Part shown: piece after piece, positions 35,714 to 44,251 of the stretch
How the letters are laid out: every line of letters starts with the position of its first letter
Numbering within the stretch: position 1 is the stretch's first letter
Source of the DNA: an uncultured Oscillospiraceae bacterium
GTDB lineage: Bacteria; Bacillota; Clostridia; Oscillospirales; Oscillospiraceae
Direction: 5' to 3'
Assembly: GCA_944387015.1 (NCBI GenBank)
Contig: CALXDH010000011.1
Location: forward strand, 1 to 64,000
Length of the DNA: 64,000 nt
Translations under genes and position numbers: made by a program
The notes under the pieces: model-generated
Told to the model about the DNA's origin: nothing
The model's database searches: none
What the model saw: the letters and a program-made list of their open reading frames with translations, nothing else

Positions 35714-35950
35714 TCAGGACTCCCGCTCTGCCAGCTGCTGAAGGAGCGCCTTGATGTCCGCCAGCAGCTGGTTCTGATAGGACAGGGCACAGCGGATGTA
35801 GTGCAGCGTGGGGTCCGGCGCAATGGCCGCGGGGACATCCACGGGATGGGGCCAGCGGCGGACCGGAGGCTCCGGCGTGACGGGCCCGGACGGCGCCGGG
35901 GGAGTACTGGGCCGGCCCTGATGATTCCGGCCCCGGGAGCAGTTTGCCAT
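35714..35950 (-). CDS. Small proline-rich hypothetical protein
   Basis: 78 residues. The N-terminal half is Pro/Arg-rich and disordered (MANCSRGRNHQGRPSTPPAP), the C-terminal 30 residues form an amphipathic helix (YQNQLLADIKALLQQLAERE). I do not recognise a family. The ATG has GGAGGA 7 bp upstream, which makes it a credible gene. It follows spoIIID on the same strand after 45 bp, so it may be transcribed in the mother cell during sporulation and could be a spore-associated protein (inference only). Confidence 0.55.
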   Translation of the reverse strand: MANCSRGRNHQGRPSTPPAPSGPVTPEPPVRRWPHPVDVPAAIAPDPTLHYIRCALSYQNQLLADIKALLQQLAERES

Positions 35951-35995
35951 ATTGATTCCTCCGATACAAGCAGTTTGAACCAGTTTATGCGTGTC

Positions 35996-36244
35996 TCAGC
36001 CGCCCCGGTACTTTTTTCGGGTGGCGATGCCGCCCCGGATGTGGCGCTGGGCCTTGTTGACCTCCAGGATCTCCTTGACCTGGAGATACAGTGCCCGGTT
36101 GAACTGGGGCAGCCGCTCTGAGATGTCCTTATGTACGGTGGACTTGCTGATGCCGAATTTCTGCGCGGCGGCGCGGACCGTGGTCCGATTCTCTATGATG
36201 TAAAGGGCCAGGCGTTCCGCCCGTTCCTCCATGTTACCCTTCAA
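35996..36244 (-). CDS. spoIIID: Sporulation transcriptional regulator SpoIIID
   Basis: 82 residues in this reading. The HTH VRAAAQKFGISKSTVHKDIS and the tail VKEILEVNKAQRHIRGGIAT match Bacillus SpoIIID almost along its length. SpoIIID switches mother-cell transcription between sigma-E and sigma-K stages. Start choice: TTG at 36244 gives the N-terminus that aligns with Bacillus SpoIIID and has GGGGAG upstream; an in-frame GTG lies at 36262 and an ATG at 36214. A sigma-E-like promoter lies upstream. Its presence marks the host as a spore former by gene content. Confidence 0.93.
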   Translation of the reverse strand: MKGNMEERAERLALYIIENRTTVRAAAQKFGISKSTVHKDISERLPQFNRALYLQVKEILEVNKAQRHIRGGIATRKKYRGG

Positions 36245-36275
36245 AACGCGTTCACTCCCCACCTCTTGTTGCTAA

Positions 36276-36302
36276 AGACTATGCGCCGGGGCAGGGGGTT
36301 AT
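36276..36302 (-). promoter_or_regulatory. Candidate sigma-E promoter of spoIIID
   Basis: Minus strand ATA (36300-36302), 16-bp spacer, CATAGTCT (36276-36283), close to the sigma-E pattern ATA-N16-CATACAAT. spoIIID is sigma-E dependent in bacilli. Confidence 0.45.
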
Positions 36303-36421
36303 GCGGCAGAAGGGCGGAAAAGCAGGCAAACGGGGATCGATCCGGATGCCGGCAGCAGAAAGCCGCCCCGGGATCCCGGGGCGGCAGACGATGGAAAAGT
36401 TATGGAATGCTTGGCGACGGA

Positions 36422-37585
36422 TCACTTCTTCAGCTTGGCCATCCGTTCCAGGCGGTTGAGGGCCTCGTTGAGGGTGTCGTCGTTTTTGGCGAAGTGCAGC
36501 CGGATCAGGTGGTTCACCGGCTCCCGGAAGAAGCTGGACCCGGGCACCGCGCCCACGCCCACCTCCCGGGCCAGATTCTTGCAGAACTGCAGGTCGCTCT
36601 CGTAGCCGTACTCACTGATGTCCAGCAGCACGTAATAGGCGCCCTCCGGGTCGTTGTGGACGATGTGCAGATCGTCCAGACCCTTCAAGAACAGCTCCTT
36701 TTTGTGGGTGTACTTGGCCAGCAGATCCGCGTAGTAGTCATCCCCAAACTCCAGGCCGGGGATCACCGCCTCCTGCAGGGGGGCCGCGCAGCCCACTGTT
36801 AGAAAGTCGTGGACCTTCTTGGCCCGCTCGATGATGTCCTCCTGGGCAATGATGTACCCCAGGCGCCAGCCGGTGATGGAGTAGGTCTTGGACAGGGAGG
36901 AGCAGGAGATGGTCCGGTTCCACATTCCGGGGAGGGTAGCAAAATAGGTATGTTTATGGGGAGCGTAGACGATGTGCTCGTAGACCTCGTCGGTGATGAC
37001 GTAGACGTCGTACTTTGTGGCCATCTCCGCGATGGCCAGAAGCTCCTCCCGGGTGAACACCCGGCCGCAGGGGTTGGAGGGGTTGCACAGCACCAGGGCC
37101 TTGGGGTGCTGACGGAAGGCGGCCTCCAGCTCGTCCACGTCAAAAGTGAAGGCGGGGGGATGGAGAGGCACGTAGATGGGCTCGGCGCCGGAGAGAATGG
37201 TGTCGGCGCCGTAGTTTTCATAGAAGGGGGAGAACACCACCACCTTGTCGCCGGGGTTGGTGACGGTCATCATGGCGCACATCATGGCCTCAGTGGACCC
37301 GCAGGTGGCCACGATCTCCTTGTCCGGGTCGATGGTCCGGCCCATGAAGCGGGACTGCTTTTTGGCCAGGGCTTCCCGGAAGTTCTGGGCACCCCAGGTC
37401 ACGGCGTACTGGTGGGGGCCGGTGTGGGCCACCTCTGCCAGACGGTCCAGGATCGCCTGGGGAGGATCAAAGTCGGGAAAGCCCTGGGAGAGGTTCACCG
37501 CGCCGTATTTTAAGGACACGCGGGTCATCCGCCGGATCACGGAGTCGGTGAAGCTGGCGGTGCGCTGAGACAGAGGCTGGGGCAT
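36422..37585 (-). CDS. PLP-dependent class I/II aminotransferase
   Basis: 387 residues. PLP-binding Lys in SLSKTYSITGWRLGY, cofactor-contacting NPSNPCGRVFT and DEVYEHIVY, and the substrate Arg near the end in LIRLHFAKN. The N-terminus NLSQGFPDFDPP and PHQYAVTWGAQNFREAL place it with the YbdL/kynurenine-aminotransferase-like group, which often uses methionine, glutamine or aromatic amino acids. It could serve the last step of methionine salvage, but no other genes for that lower pathway are seen here. ATG with AAAGGAG 9 bp upstream. Monocistronic. Confidence 0.9.
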   Translation of the reverse strand: MPQPLSQRTASFTDSVIRRMTRVSLKYGAVNLSQGFPDFDPPQAILDRLAEVAHTGPHQYAVTWGAQNFREALAKKQSRFMGRTIDPDKEIVATCGSTEAMMCAMMTVTNPGDKVVVFSPFYENYGADTILSGAEPIYVPLHPPAFTFDVDELEAAFRQHPKALVLCNPSNPCGRVFTREELLAIAEMATKYDVYVITDEVYEHIVYAPHKHTYFATLPGMWNRTISCSSLSKTYSITGWRLGYIIAQEDIIERAKKVHDFLTVGCAAPLQEAVIPGLEFGDDYYADLLAKYTHKKELFLKGLDDLHIVHNDPEGAYYVLLDISEYGYESDLQFCKNLAREVGVGAVPGSSFFREPVNHLIRLHFAKNDDTLNEALNRLERMAKLKK

Positions 37586-37753
37586 GGGGGTCGCTCCTTT
37601 CGTGGTTCAATACCTGTATTGTACGGAAATCCTGTTAGGAAAAAAAGATGAAAAACCAACAAAATTCCCGCGGGAAGAAAACGCCTTTCCCCGGCGGGAC
37701 GGCCGTGGTATAATCAAGGGGAAGATTTTGACAAGGAAAGGAAGCGTGTCCCA

Positions 37754-38278
37754 ATGACCAATGAAACACTGCGGGTGCTCAAAGAGCGCCGGAGCATCCG
37801 GAAGTTCCGTCCCGAGCAGATCAAGCCGGAAGAGCTGGACGCCATTTTGGAGGCGGGCACCTGGGCTCCCACCGGCATGGGCGCCCAGTCCCCGGTGATG
37901 GTGGTGGTCCAGGACCCGGAGACCATCGCCTACCTCTCCCGGATGAACGCCCAGATCATGGGCAACCCGGGCAGTGATCCCTTCTATGGCGCCCCCACCG
38001 CGGTGGTGGTCCTGGCGGACGGCGGACGGCCCACCTGGCTTCAGGACGGCTCTTTGGTGATGGGCAACCTGATGAATGCGGCGGCCTCCCTGGGGGTGGG
38101 GTCCTGCTGGATCAACCGGGCCATGGAGCTTTTCGACATGCCGGAGGGCAAGGAACTGCTGAACAAGTGGGGCCTGCCCGAGACATTGCGGGGCGTGGGC
38201 CACTGCGTGCTGGGCTATGCCGACGGACCGGCGCCCGCACCCAAGCCCCGGAAAGAGGGCTACATCGTCCGCCCGTAA
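37754..38278 (+). CDS. Nitroreductase family protein
   Basis: 174 residues, a short FMN-dependent nitroreductase fold: VLKERRSIRKFRPEQIK with the FMN-phosphate Arg/Ser residues, AGTWAPTGMGAQSP, and GVGHCVLGYADGP near the C-terminus. Members reduce nitro compounds, quinones or flavins with NAD(P)H. The nearest relatives in anaerobes are redox-housekeeping enzymes of unknown substrate. Start ATG with AAAGGAAG upstream. It is divergent from the aminotransferase gene and ends at a hairpin. Confidence 0.9.
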   Translation: MTNETLRVLKERRSIRKFRPEQIKPEELDAILEAGTWAPTGMGAQSPVMVVVQDPETIAYLSRMNAQIMGNPGSDPFYGAPTAVVVLADGGRPTWLQDGSLVMGNLMNAAASLGVGSCWINRAMELFDMPEGKELLNKWGLPETLRGVGHCVLGYADGPAPAPKPRKEGYIVRP

Positions 38279-38292
38279 CGGGGCGGCGGAGC

Positions 38293-38329
38293 AAAGCGGC
38301 GGCAGGGATTTCCTGCCGCCGCTTTCCTT
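38293..38329. terminator. Hairpin between nitroreductase and lipoprotein genes
   Basis: AAAGCGGCGGCAGG, loop GATT, CCTGCCGCCGCTTT with only a weak T-run. Confidence 0.6.
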
Positions 38330-38330
38330 G

Positions 38331-39056
38331 TCAGTCATAGGAGAAAAACGCCTGGTCCATCTCTTGGTTGTACAGCAGCCAGCAGCCCAGCTGTCCCTCC
38401 GGCACCGTCTCCGGCAGGTTCCACTCCGGCCACTCCACCCGAAGCGCGTCGGTGGTCAGCACGTCGGTGGAGGATTCCGGGGCATAGAGAAAGAACTCCG
38501 TTCCGCCCTCCAGACCGTAGGGGGCGGACCCGATATAAAGAATGCCGTCCTCCGTCCACTCCTCGCCCTCCGTCTCCTGGGCCGTCAGGGTGTCCAGCGT
38601 CATGACATAGGTGGTCTCATCCAGCTGCCGCAGGTCCTTAAAGGTTCCGCTGAAAGTACAGATTTGATAGATCCCGTTGGGGTATTGACTGGGGTCTCCG
38701 CCGGCGTCCCAGTCGGTGTACTGCCCGGTGAAGGAGCCGTCGGGCTGGAGGGTGAGGACCGTCCGCCAGGCGCCGGCGCCGCTGGAGAAGGTCAGTTCCA
38801 TGGGAAAATCCTCCGGCAGGGCGGAGATGGGGGTGCCGTCTGCTGAACTGTCTCCGGCGGGAGCATCGTCTGCATCGGCCTGGCGGTCGCTCTCATTGCT
38901 CTCCGGTGCGCCGCCCTCCGGCGCTGCCGGAGCCTGGGACGTCTCCTCTGCCGCATCGTCCGGCTGGGAAGCGGTGCCGCACCCGGCCAGCAGACCCAGA
39001 CAAAGGACCAGCGCCGCCAGGAGAGTGCTCAGCCGTGTGGTGTTCCGGTGTTTCAT
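38331..39056 (-). CDS. Lipoprotein of unknown function
   Basis: 241 residues. Signal peptide with lipobox LLAGC (Cys26), an acidic low-complexity linker of Ala/Asp/Glu/Ser (about 28-80), then a compact domain of beta-type sequence (FPMELTFSSGAGAWRTVLTL, then SFTGQYTDWDAGGDPSQYP). I do not recognise the family; similar lipocalin-like or DUF-type domains occur in Oscillospiraceae lipoproteins. The start ATG at 39056 has GGGAGG 8 bp upstream. Outer-surface location is firm, function unknown. Confidence 0.7.
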   Translation of the reverse strand: MKHRNTTRLSTLLAALVLCLGLLAGCGTASQPDDAAEETSQAPAAPEGGAPESNESDRQADADDAPAGDSSADGTPISALPEDFPMELTFSSGAGAWRTVLTLQPDGSFTGQYTDWDAGGDPSQYPNGIYQICTFSGTFKDLRQLDETTYVMTLDTLTAQETEGEEWTEDGILYIGSAPYGLEGGTEFFLYAPESSTDVLTTDALRVEWPEWNLPETVPEGQLGCWLLYNQEMDQAFFSYD

Positions 39057-39157
39057 ATCCTGACCTCCCTGTGGGAATGTGATCGTGAGGTGAGCATAGC
39101 ACCTCACGGAGGTGCTGTCAACGCTGTCCGGGCAGAAGGGCCTTGGCGGGAAGCCCC

Positions 39158-39186
39158 TTGCGCGGCGGGGAGAATTGGGTTAAACT
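39158..39186 (+). promoter_or_regulatory. Promoter of the aldolase-mtnA-deoD operon
   Basis: TTGCGC (39158-39163), 17-bp spacer, TAAACT (39181-39186). Confidence 0.5.
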
Positions 39187-39217
39187 GAAACCAACGAACA
39201 AAAAGGAGGCGGCGGCC

Positions 39218-39877
39218 ATGACTTATGAAGCCCAGCGTGTGGAAATCTGCCAGGTGGGAAAGCTGCTCTATGACCGGGGATACGTGGTGTCCAACGACGG
39301 CAATCTCTCGCTCCGGGTGGCGCCGGACCGGCTGCTGGTGACGCCCTCCGGCGTCGGCAAGGGCCGGATGACGCCGGATATGCTGGTGGTGACGGACCTG
39401 GAGGGCAATGTGCTGGAGGGGGACCGGCATCCCTCCTCTGAAACGAAGATGCATCTGGAGGTGTACCGCTGCCGCCCCGACGTTCAGGCGGTGGTCCACG
39501 CCCATCCGCCGGTGTCTACGGCTTTTGCCGTCTGCCGGCAGGGACTGGAGACGCCGTATCTGGCAGAGACGGTGGTGGGATTGGGCTCGGTGCCCTGTAC
39601 GCCGTCCTTTGCCATGCTCTCCACCGACGAGGTGCCGAAAAGCATCCGCCCCTATCTGCCGGATCACAACGCGGTGCTGCTGGCAAACCACGGCGCCCTG
39701 ACCTGGGGTGCCGATCTGTGGCAGGCCTTCGACCGGATGGAGACGGTGGAGCACACGGCGAAGATCTTTTTGAACGCCCGCCGCATCGGCGGCGCCGTGG
39801 GCCTTTCGGGCCGGGACGTGCAGCGCCTCCACGACCTGGAGGACCTGTACCGCACACTGCGGGAAAAAACGAAGTGA
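39218..39877 (+). CDS. Class II aldolase/adducin family protein (FucA/Ald2-like)
   Basis: 219 residues. The fold is recognised by [20 protein letters not shown], the acidic catalytic Glu in [12 protein letters not shown], zinc ligands in [10 protein letters not shown] and the third His in [11 protein letters not shown]. Relatives are fuculose-1-phosphate aldolase, methylthioribulose-1-phosphate dehydratase (MtnB) and the aldolase of the DHAP shunt. Context favours the last: mtnA follows 10 bp after its stop and a purine nucleoside phosphorylase after that. It would then split 5-deoxy- or 5-methylthio-ribulose-1-phosphate to DHAP plus an aldehyde. ATG with AGGAGG upstream. Confidence 0.88.
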   Translation: MTYEAQRVEICQVGKLLYDRGYVVSNDGNLSLRVAPDRLLVTPSGVGKGRMTPDMLVVTDLEGNVLEGDRHPSSETKMHLEVYRCRPDVQAVVHAHPPVSTAFAVCRQGLETPYLAETVVGLGSVPCTPSFAMLSTDEVPKSIRPYLPDHNAVLLANHGALTWGADLWQAFDRMETVEHTAKIFLNARRIGGAVGLSGRDVQRLHDLEDLYRTLREKTK

Positions 39878-39887
39878 GGAGCGAAGC

Positions 39888-40964
39888 ATGGAAGCAATCC
39901 AGACTGTGATCCGCGTCCAGAACATCCGCTACGACAAGGCGGAGGAGGCGCTGTACATCATCGATCAGACCAAGCTGCCCGGCGAGGAGCGGGAGATCCG
40001 CCTGCGGACGGTGGAGGAGATGGAGGAGGCCATCCGGGCCCTGCGGGTCCGGGGCGCACCGGCCATCGGCATCTGTGCGGCGTATTGCCTGTACGTGCTG
40101 GCCCGCTCCATCGACGCCCCGGAGAGCGGTGCGTTTTTGGAGCAGTTCCGGGCACTGGCCCAGCGCATCGGCAATGCCCGGCCCACGGCGGTGAACCTGA
40201 GCTGGGCGGTGCGGGCCATGGTGGAGACCGCCGAGGCCCACCGGGACGAGCCCCGGGCGGCGCTGCTGGAGGCCCTCTATGAAAAAGCTGTGGACATCCA
40301 CCGGGACGACATCGAAAAGTGTACGAAGATCTCGGAGTACGGGCTGACGCTGGTGAAGGACGGAGACGGCATCCTGACCCACTGCAACGCCGGTCCCCTT
40401 GCCACCTCCCGGTACGGAACGGCCCTGGGCCCCATCCTGCTGGGGACGGAGCGGGGCATGACCTTCCATGTGTTCTCCGATGAGACCCGGCCTTTGCTGC
40501 AGGGCGCCCGCCTCACCAGCTATGAGCTGCAGCGGGCGGGGGTGGACGTGACCCTCATCTGCGACAACATGGCCTCCATCGTTATGAAAAACGGATGGGT
40601 CCAGGCCTGCTTCGTGGGCTGCGACCGGGTGGCCGCCAACGGGGACACCGCCAACAAGATCGGCACCTCCGGCGTGGCCATCCTGGCCAAGCACTACGGC
40701 ATCCCCTTCTACGTGCTGGGGCCCACGTCCACCATCGACATGGCCTGCCCCGACGGAGACCATATCCCCATCGAGCAGCGGGACCCCCAGGAGATCAAGA
40801 CCATGTGGTACGAAAAACCCATGGCCCTTCCGGAGGTCAAGTGCTACAACCCCGCCTTTGACGTGACGGACCACAGCCTCATCACCGCCATCGTCACGGA
40901 ACAGGGCATCTGCCGCCCGCCCTATACGGAGAGTCTGGCGGCGCTTTTTGAAAAGAAACCGTAA
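39888..40964 (+). CDS. mtnA: S-methyl-5-thioribose-1-phosphate isomerase
   Basis: 358 residues, eIF2B-alpha/beta/delta-like fold. The catalytic Cys is in [13 protein letters not shown] and the catalytic Asp in [17 protein letters not shown], seen in pieces; the N-terminus has [20 protein letters not shown]. It isomerises 5-methylthioribose-1-phosphate, and 5-deoxyribose-1-phosphate, to the ribulose form. The aldolase gene before it and the phosphorylase after it complete a route from nucleoside to DHAP. GAGGAG 6 bp before the ATG; 10-bp gap to the aldolase gene. Confidence 0.96.
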   Translation: MEAIQTVIRVQNIRYDKAEEALYIIDQTKLPGEEREIRLRTVEEMEEAIRALRVRGAPAIGICAAYCLYVLARSIDAPESGAFLEQFRALAQRIGNARPTAVNLSWAVRAMVETAEAHRDEPRAALLEALYEKAVDIHRDDIEKCTKISEYGLTLVKDGDGILTHCNAGPLATSRYGTALGPILLGTERGMTFHVFSDETRPLLQGARLTSYELQRAGVDVTLICDNMASIVMKNGWVQACFVGCDRVAANGDTANKIGTSGVAILAKHYGIPFYVLGPTSTIDMACPDGDHIPIEQRDPQEIKTMWYEKPMALPEVKCYNPAFDVTDHSLITAIVTEQGICRPPYTESLAALFEKKP

Positions 40965-40997
40965 GCGCGGATAAAACCATCATCAGGAGGAATGAAC

Positions 40998-41732
40998 ATG
41001 GCAGTGAAAGAATCCCCCTCCGCCTCCATCGCGGCGGATGAATCCCTGATCGCCAAGGCGGTGCTGATGCCCGGCGATCCCCTGCGGGCCAAGTACGTGG
41101 CGGACCACTATCTGGAAAATCCCGTGTGCTTCAACACGGTGCGCAACATGCTGGGCTATACCGGCACCTACAAGGGCAAGAAGATCTCCGTCATGGGCCA
41201 CGGCATGGGCGTGCCCTCCGTGGGCATTTACAGCTATGAGCTCTACCAGTTCTTCGGCGTGGACACCATCATCCGCATCGGCTCCGCCGGCGGCATCGGA
41301 GACGATGTGAAGGTCCGGGACGTGGTCATCGCCATGGGTGCGTCCACCAACTCCCACTTTGCCGACCAGTACCGCTTCCCCGGCCAGCTGTGCGCCACGG
41401 CGGACTTCGGCCTTTTGCGCACCGCCGTGGAGGAGGCGGAGCGGATGGGCGTCCGGGCGGACGTGGGCCAGGTGTTCACCGCCGACCAGTTCTATAACGA
41501 CAACCCCGAGGCCGGGGAGATGTACCGCAAGTTCGGCATCCTGGCGCTGGAGATGGAGGCGGCGGGCCTCTACTGGACCGCCCAGCGGCTGGGGAAGAAG
41601 GCCCTGGCCATCCTCACCATCTCCGACCACATCTTCACCGGGGAGGCCCTGAACGCCCAGGAGCGGCAGGACTCCTTCCACGAGATGATGGAGATCGCCC
41701 TGGAGACCGCCTGGAAGTCTCTGGAGGACTGA
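40998..41732 (+). CDS. deoD: Purine nucleoside phosphorylase (DeoD type)
   Basis: 244 residues of the hexameric NP-I family: VLMPGDPLRAKYVADHYL, VMGHGMGVPSVGIYSYEL, the nucleoside-binding Glu in LEMEAAGLYW and Asp204-like SDHIFTGEAL. DeoD releases adenine or hypoxanthine from (deoxy)adenosine or inosine using phosphate; some accept 5'-deoxyadenosine and methylthioadenosine. In this operon it would supply the sugar-1-phosphate for MtnA. Two ATGs are possible; the one at 40998 has AGGAGG at the better 8-bp spacing (the other is 40992). Confidence 0.95.
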   Translation: MAVKESPSASIAADESLIAKAVLMPGDPLRAKYVADHYLENPVCFNTVRNMLGYTGTYKGKKISVMGHGMGVPSVGIYSYELYQFFGVDTIIRIGSAGGIGDDVKVRDVVIAMGASTNSHFADQYRFPGQLCATADFGLLRTAVEEAERMGVRADVGQVFTADQFYNDNPEAGEMYRKFGILALEMEAAGLYWTAQRLGKKALAILTISDHIFTGEALNAQERQDSFHEMMEIALETAWKSLED

Positions 41733-41734
41733 GC

Positions 41735-42001
41735 ATGGCCCTGTTCGGAAAGCGGGAGAAAATATTCGAGGTCTGGGGCGATGCCCCACGCTGGAAGGCC
41801 GCCAAGCGGGCGCTGAAGGATGCGGGCATCAAGATCATGGAGTCGGGCTTTTACGACACGGAGATGCCCGTCTGCGGCTGCGGCGCCAAGCTGGACCACC
41901 GGGATTTCGGCCCCAACGGCAAGATCGACCGCCACACCTATTACCTCTCCGTCCGTCCGGAGGATGTGGAGCGGGCCCGGGAAGTGCTGTCGGGCATCTG
42001 A
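41735..42001 (+). CDS. Small conserved-looking protein of the mtnA-deoD operon
   Basis: 88 residues, starting 2 bp after the deoD stop. Contains PVCGCGAKLDHRDFG and a C-terminal helix RPEDVERAREVL; the overall shape (SVRPEDVERAREVLSGI) is like the small DUF2007/signal-transducing PII-associated fold. No family assigned. Cys-x-Cys may bind a metal. Its placement as last gene of the aldolase-mtnA-deoD unit is the only functional hint. Confidence 0.65.
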   Translation: MALFGKREKIFEVWGDAPRWKAAKRALKDAGIKIMESGFYDTEMPVCGCGAKLDHRDFGPNGKIDRHTYYLSVRPEDVERAREVLSGI

Positions 42002-42008
42002 AAAAAGA

Positions 42009-42043
42009 AAGAGGGAAAGGCCCTTTGGCCTTTCCCTCGTTTG
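42009..42043. terminator. Bidirectional terminator
   Basis: GAGGGAAAGGCC, loop CTT, GGCCTTTCCCTC; T-rich on the minus strand side, between convergent operons. Confidence 0.7.
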
Positions 42044-42062
42044 CATTGTTTTTGGAAACGGC

Positions 42063-43118
42063 TCACTCCGCCTGGATGGGGAACACCACGCCGCCCACCG
42101 AGATGCTTGCCATCTCCTCCATGGGGATGATCTCGGAAAACACCTGGCTCTTGGAGCAGACGGTGGTACCGTCTTCAGGGCTGATGCTGCCGCCGGAACT
42201 GGAGAGATCCATCACCGTGCCGTCGGTTCGGGTGAGCAGGATCTCCACGTTTTCCATATAGCGTGCCATCTGCTCTGCGTCCTCATCGCTCTGGCGTCCG
42301 CTTTCATTCCCGCTCCAGACCACTTCTTCATCCGCAGTGTAGTCCACCTTCATGGCCACTGGGGAGAGGGTGATGGAGTCGATGGTGAAGGTCATGCCAT
42401 CTTGGGTAAAGGTCTCGCCGCCGCCCAGGGTGATGGAGGCGTCCTCATACCGCACGTCGAAGCGGAGCTTCCAGGTCCCCTCCGCAAAGGGGACAGCCTC
42501 GCCGCGCTCGTCATCCCAGAGCCAGAGGTTGTCAAACTCTGCCGTGGCAGTGCAGTCGTTGATGGGTACGTCGGCGCTGATGGTCTGGATCAGCTGGACA
42601 GTGTTGTCGGTGGGGTCCTCATCCACGAACCAGCTGCTCCCGTGGGTGCCGCCCAGAATGTTCAGGTCCGCGCCGCCGCCCCGGACCAGCAGCATGGCGT
42701 CCTCCGTTCCGGCAGGCAGCAGGGCCGTGCCGTCGTCCCGGGTGATGGTGAAGACGATGGCGGCGTTGTAAGCATCGCCCATGACGGCGTCGGCGGTGAT
42801 GGTGACGCCGCCCGCCGTGTCGCTGGCGCCGATGGGATAGCCGATCTTGTCAATGATCTCCGTCTGGGCGGCGCTGCCGCCGAAAATGGGGGCAAAGACT
42901 TCCGCGGCGGACTTGAGGATGCCGGTGGCACCGGCGGTGCCCACTGCCAGGACCAGTACCGCCGCCGCGGCGATGAGGACGGTCCGCCGGATGGGACGGC
43001 GGGTGCGGGATTGCTGCTCCTGGGCCGCCTGAAGGGCCCGCCGGGCAATGTCCGATTTCTGTTCCGGGGTAAAATGCAGGGAATCCAGGGTGCGCTGATA
43101 GTCACACTGTCTGTTCAT
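42063..43118 (-). CDS. DUF4179-type membrane protein, probable anti-sigma partner
   Basis: 351 residues. About 45 cytoplasmic residues, one membrane segment (about 45-65, TVLIAAAAVLVLAVGTAGA) and a large extracytoplasmic beta-rich domain as in DUF4179 proteins. It overlaps the end of the ECF sigma gene by 17 bp, the usual arrangement for a sigma factor and its membrane-bound anti-sigma factor. The N-terminus has no zinc-binding HxxxCxxC motif, so it is not a ZAS-type anti-sigma. No protease site is obvious. Confidence 0.75.
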   Translation of the reverse strand: MNRQCDYQRTLDSLHFTPEQKSDIARRALQAAQEQQSRTRRPIRRTVLIAAAAVLVLAVGTAGATGILKSAAEVFAPIFGGSAAQTEIIDKIGYPIGASDTAGGVTITADAVMGDAYNAAIVFTITRDDGTALLPAGTEDAMLLVRGGGADLNILGGTHGSSWFVDEDPTDNTVQLIQTISADVPINDCTATAEFDNLWLWDDERGEAVPFAEGTWKLRFDVRYEDASITLGGGETFTQDGMTFTIDSITLSPVAMKVDYTADEEVVWSGNESGRQSDEDAEQMARYMENVEILLTRTDGTVMDLSSSGGSISPEDGTTVCSKSQVFSEIIPMEEMASISVGGVVFPIQAE

Positions 43119-43590
43119 AGCCGTAACCTCCCAAAAGTTCTTTCAGACGGGTCCGCCCCCGGGCCAGCCGGGTGTGGACGGTGGCGGTGGGAATGCCCAG
43201 GATCTCGCCGATTTCAGAGGCCTGGTACCCTTCGTAATAGAAAAGGTAGATCACTGCCCGGTAATGGGCGGGCAGGCGGTTCACCGCCGCAAGCACCGAG
43301 CCGTCCTCCGCCTCCGGGGCGGGGACCTCTGCGCAGGCTGCCAGATCGCAGGTCCGCCTGCGCCAGGGACTTTTCAAAAGGTCCTTGCAGGCGTTGGCTG
43401 CCATCCGCAGCACATAGGCCCGCTCATGGGCCGGAGAGTCAAACTCCCGGGGCTCCGTCAGGAGCTTTACAAAGACGCTCTGGCAGATGTCCTGGGCGTC
43501 GTGGGTGTTTTTCAAATAGCTGTAACTGAGGCGGAGGATGGCGTCGGCGTAGGTCTGCGCCAGGTATTCCGCCCGTTCGTTCTGATTCAT
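43102..43590 (-). CDS. ECF-type RNA polymerase sigma factor
   Basis: 162 residues. Region 2 spans residues ~10-75 (YADAILRLSYSYLKNTHDAQDICQSVFVKL, seen in two halves), region 4 ~100-155 (LPAHYRAVIYLFYYEGYQASEIGEILGIPTATVHTRLARGR). The C-terminal GYGYEQTV resembles the short tail of SigV/SigW-like clostridial sigma factors. It probably directs the adjacent DUF4179 gene and an envelope-stress regulon. ATG at 43590 with AGGAG upstream. No ECF -35 AAC motif was identified upstream. Confidence 0.92.
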   Translation of the reverse strand: MNQNERAEYLAQTYADAILRLSYSYLKNTHDAQDICQSVFVKLLTEPREFDSPAHERAYVLRMAANACKDLLKSPWRRRTCDLAACAEVPAPEAEDGSVLAAVNRLPAHYRAVIYLFYYEGYQASEIGEILGIPTATVHTRLARGRTRLKELLGGYGYEQTV

Positions 43591-43712
43591 GGTGTCAACT
43601 CCTTTGGCGCGCGCTCATAAAGGATACGACCGGGCGGCAGGAAAACTTTCAGGGGACTTTAAAAATTCTCTGCAAAAAACGACCGGGCGGAGGGAGGGAC
43701 CGCCCCGGGACA

Positions 43713-43744
43713 CAAAAAAAGAGCGGCCCGGCCGCTCTTTTTTG
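43713..43744 (-). terminator. Terminator of the cupin gene
   Basis: AAAAGAGCGGCC-CG-GGCCGCTCTTTT with long A- and T-runs. Confidence 0.85.
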
Positions 43745-43752
43745 CTGGGAGA

Positions 43753-44097
43753 TCACTCCATCACGATCAGGGCGATGAGCTCCACGGGCTCCTCCGTCCG
43801 GTTTTCCAGGCCATGATGCTGACCGTAGCCGGTGGCGCAGATGTCGCCGGCGTGGACGATCACTTCCTTGCCGTCGTCGTTGAACACGGCCTCTCCCTTG
43901 ATGATGTAGTAGAACTCGGTCTCGTGCTCATGGTTGTGGTAACCGATGGAGCAGCCGGGGTCCACCGTCACGTGGGAGAACATGCGGCCGTGGCCGTAGA
44001 GACCCTCCTTGTCGGTCAGGTCCTTGATGTGGATGAGGCCCTTGCCGTTTTGGACGCAGACGTCCTTCCGGGGGCAGTTTTCAGACAGGGTGTACAT
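43753..44097 (-). CDS. Cupin-domain protein
   Basis: 114 residues, a single conserved beta-barrel. Metal-binding motif 1 is GYHNHEHETEFYYIIKG (His, His, Glu) and motif 2 GDICATGYGQHHGLEN, seen in part, supplies the last His. Mono-domain cupins of this type bind Mn2+ or Zn2+; functions range from isomerases to sensors, and none can be assigned. ATG at 44097 with AGGAGG 9 bp upstream; a longer frame to 44517 overlaps the oppositely oriented PhnD-like gene and is rejected. Confidence 0.88.
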   Translation of the reverse strand: MYTLSENCPRKDVCVQNGKGLIHIKDLTDKEGLYGHGRMFSHVTVDPGCSIGYHNHEHETEFYYIIKGEAVFNDDGKEVIVHAGDICATGYGQHHGLENRTEEPVELIALIVME

Positions 44098-44251
44098 GGG
44101 ATGGAACCTCCTTGGTAATGGCCCGGGCCATCGCTTGCGCCGGAGAGGCCCGGGTGATAAAATGAAGAAACCGCACACAAGCGGTATTGAAAAGTATTGT
44201 AGCAGAGCGGCGGGGCAAAGTCCAGAAGCCGCGGAGAAGAAGGAGCGTCCT

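Noticed and set aside
38331..39107. Start of the lipoprotein gene at 39107
   Set aside because: The ATG at 39056 gives a proper lipoprotein signal peptide and has GGGAGG at the right distance.
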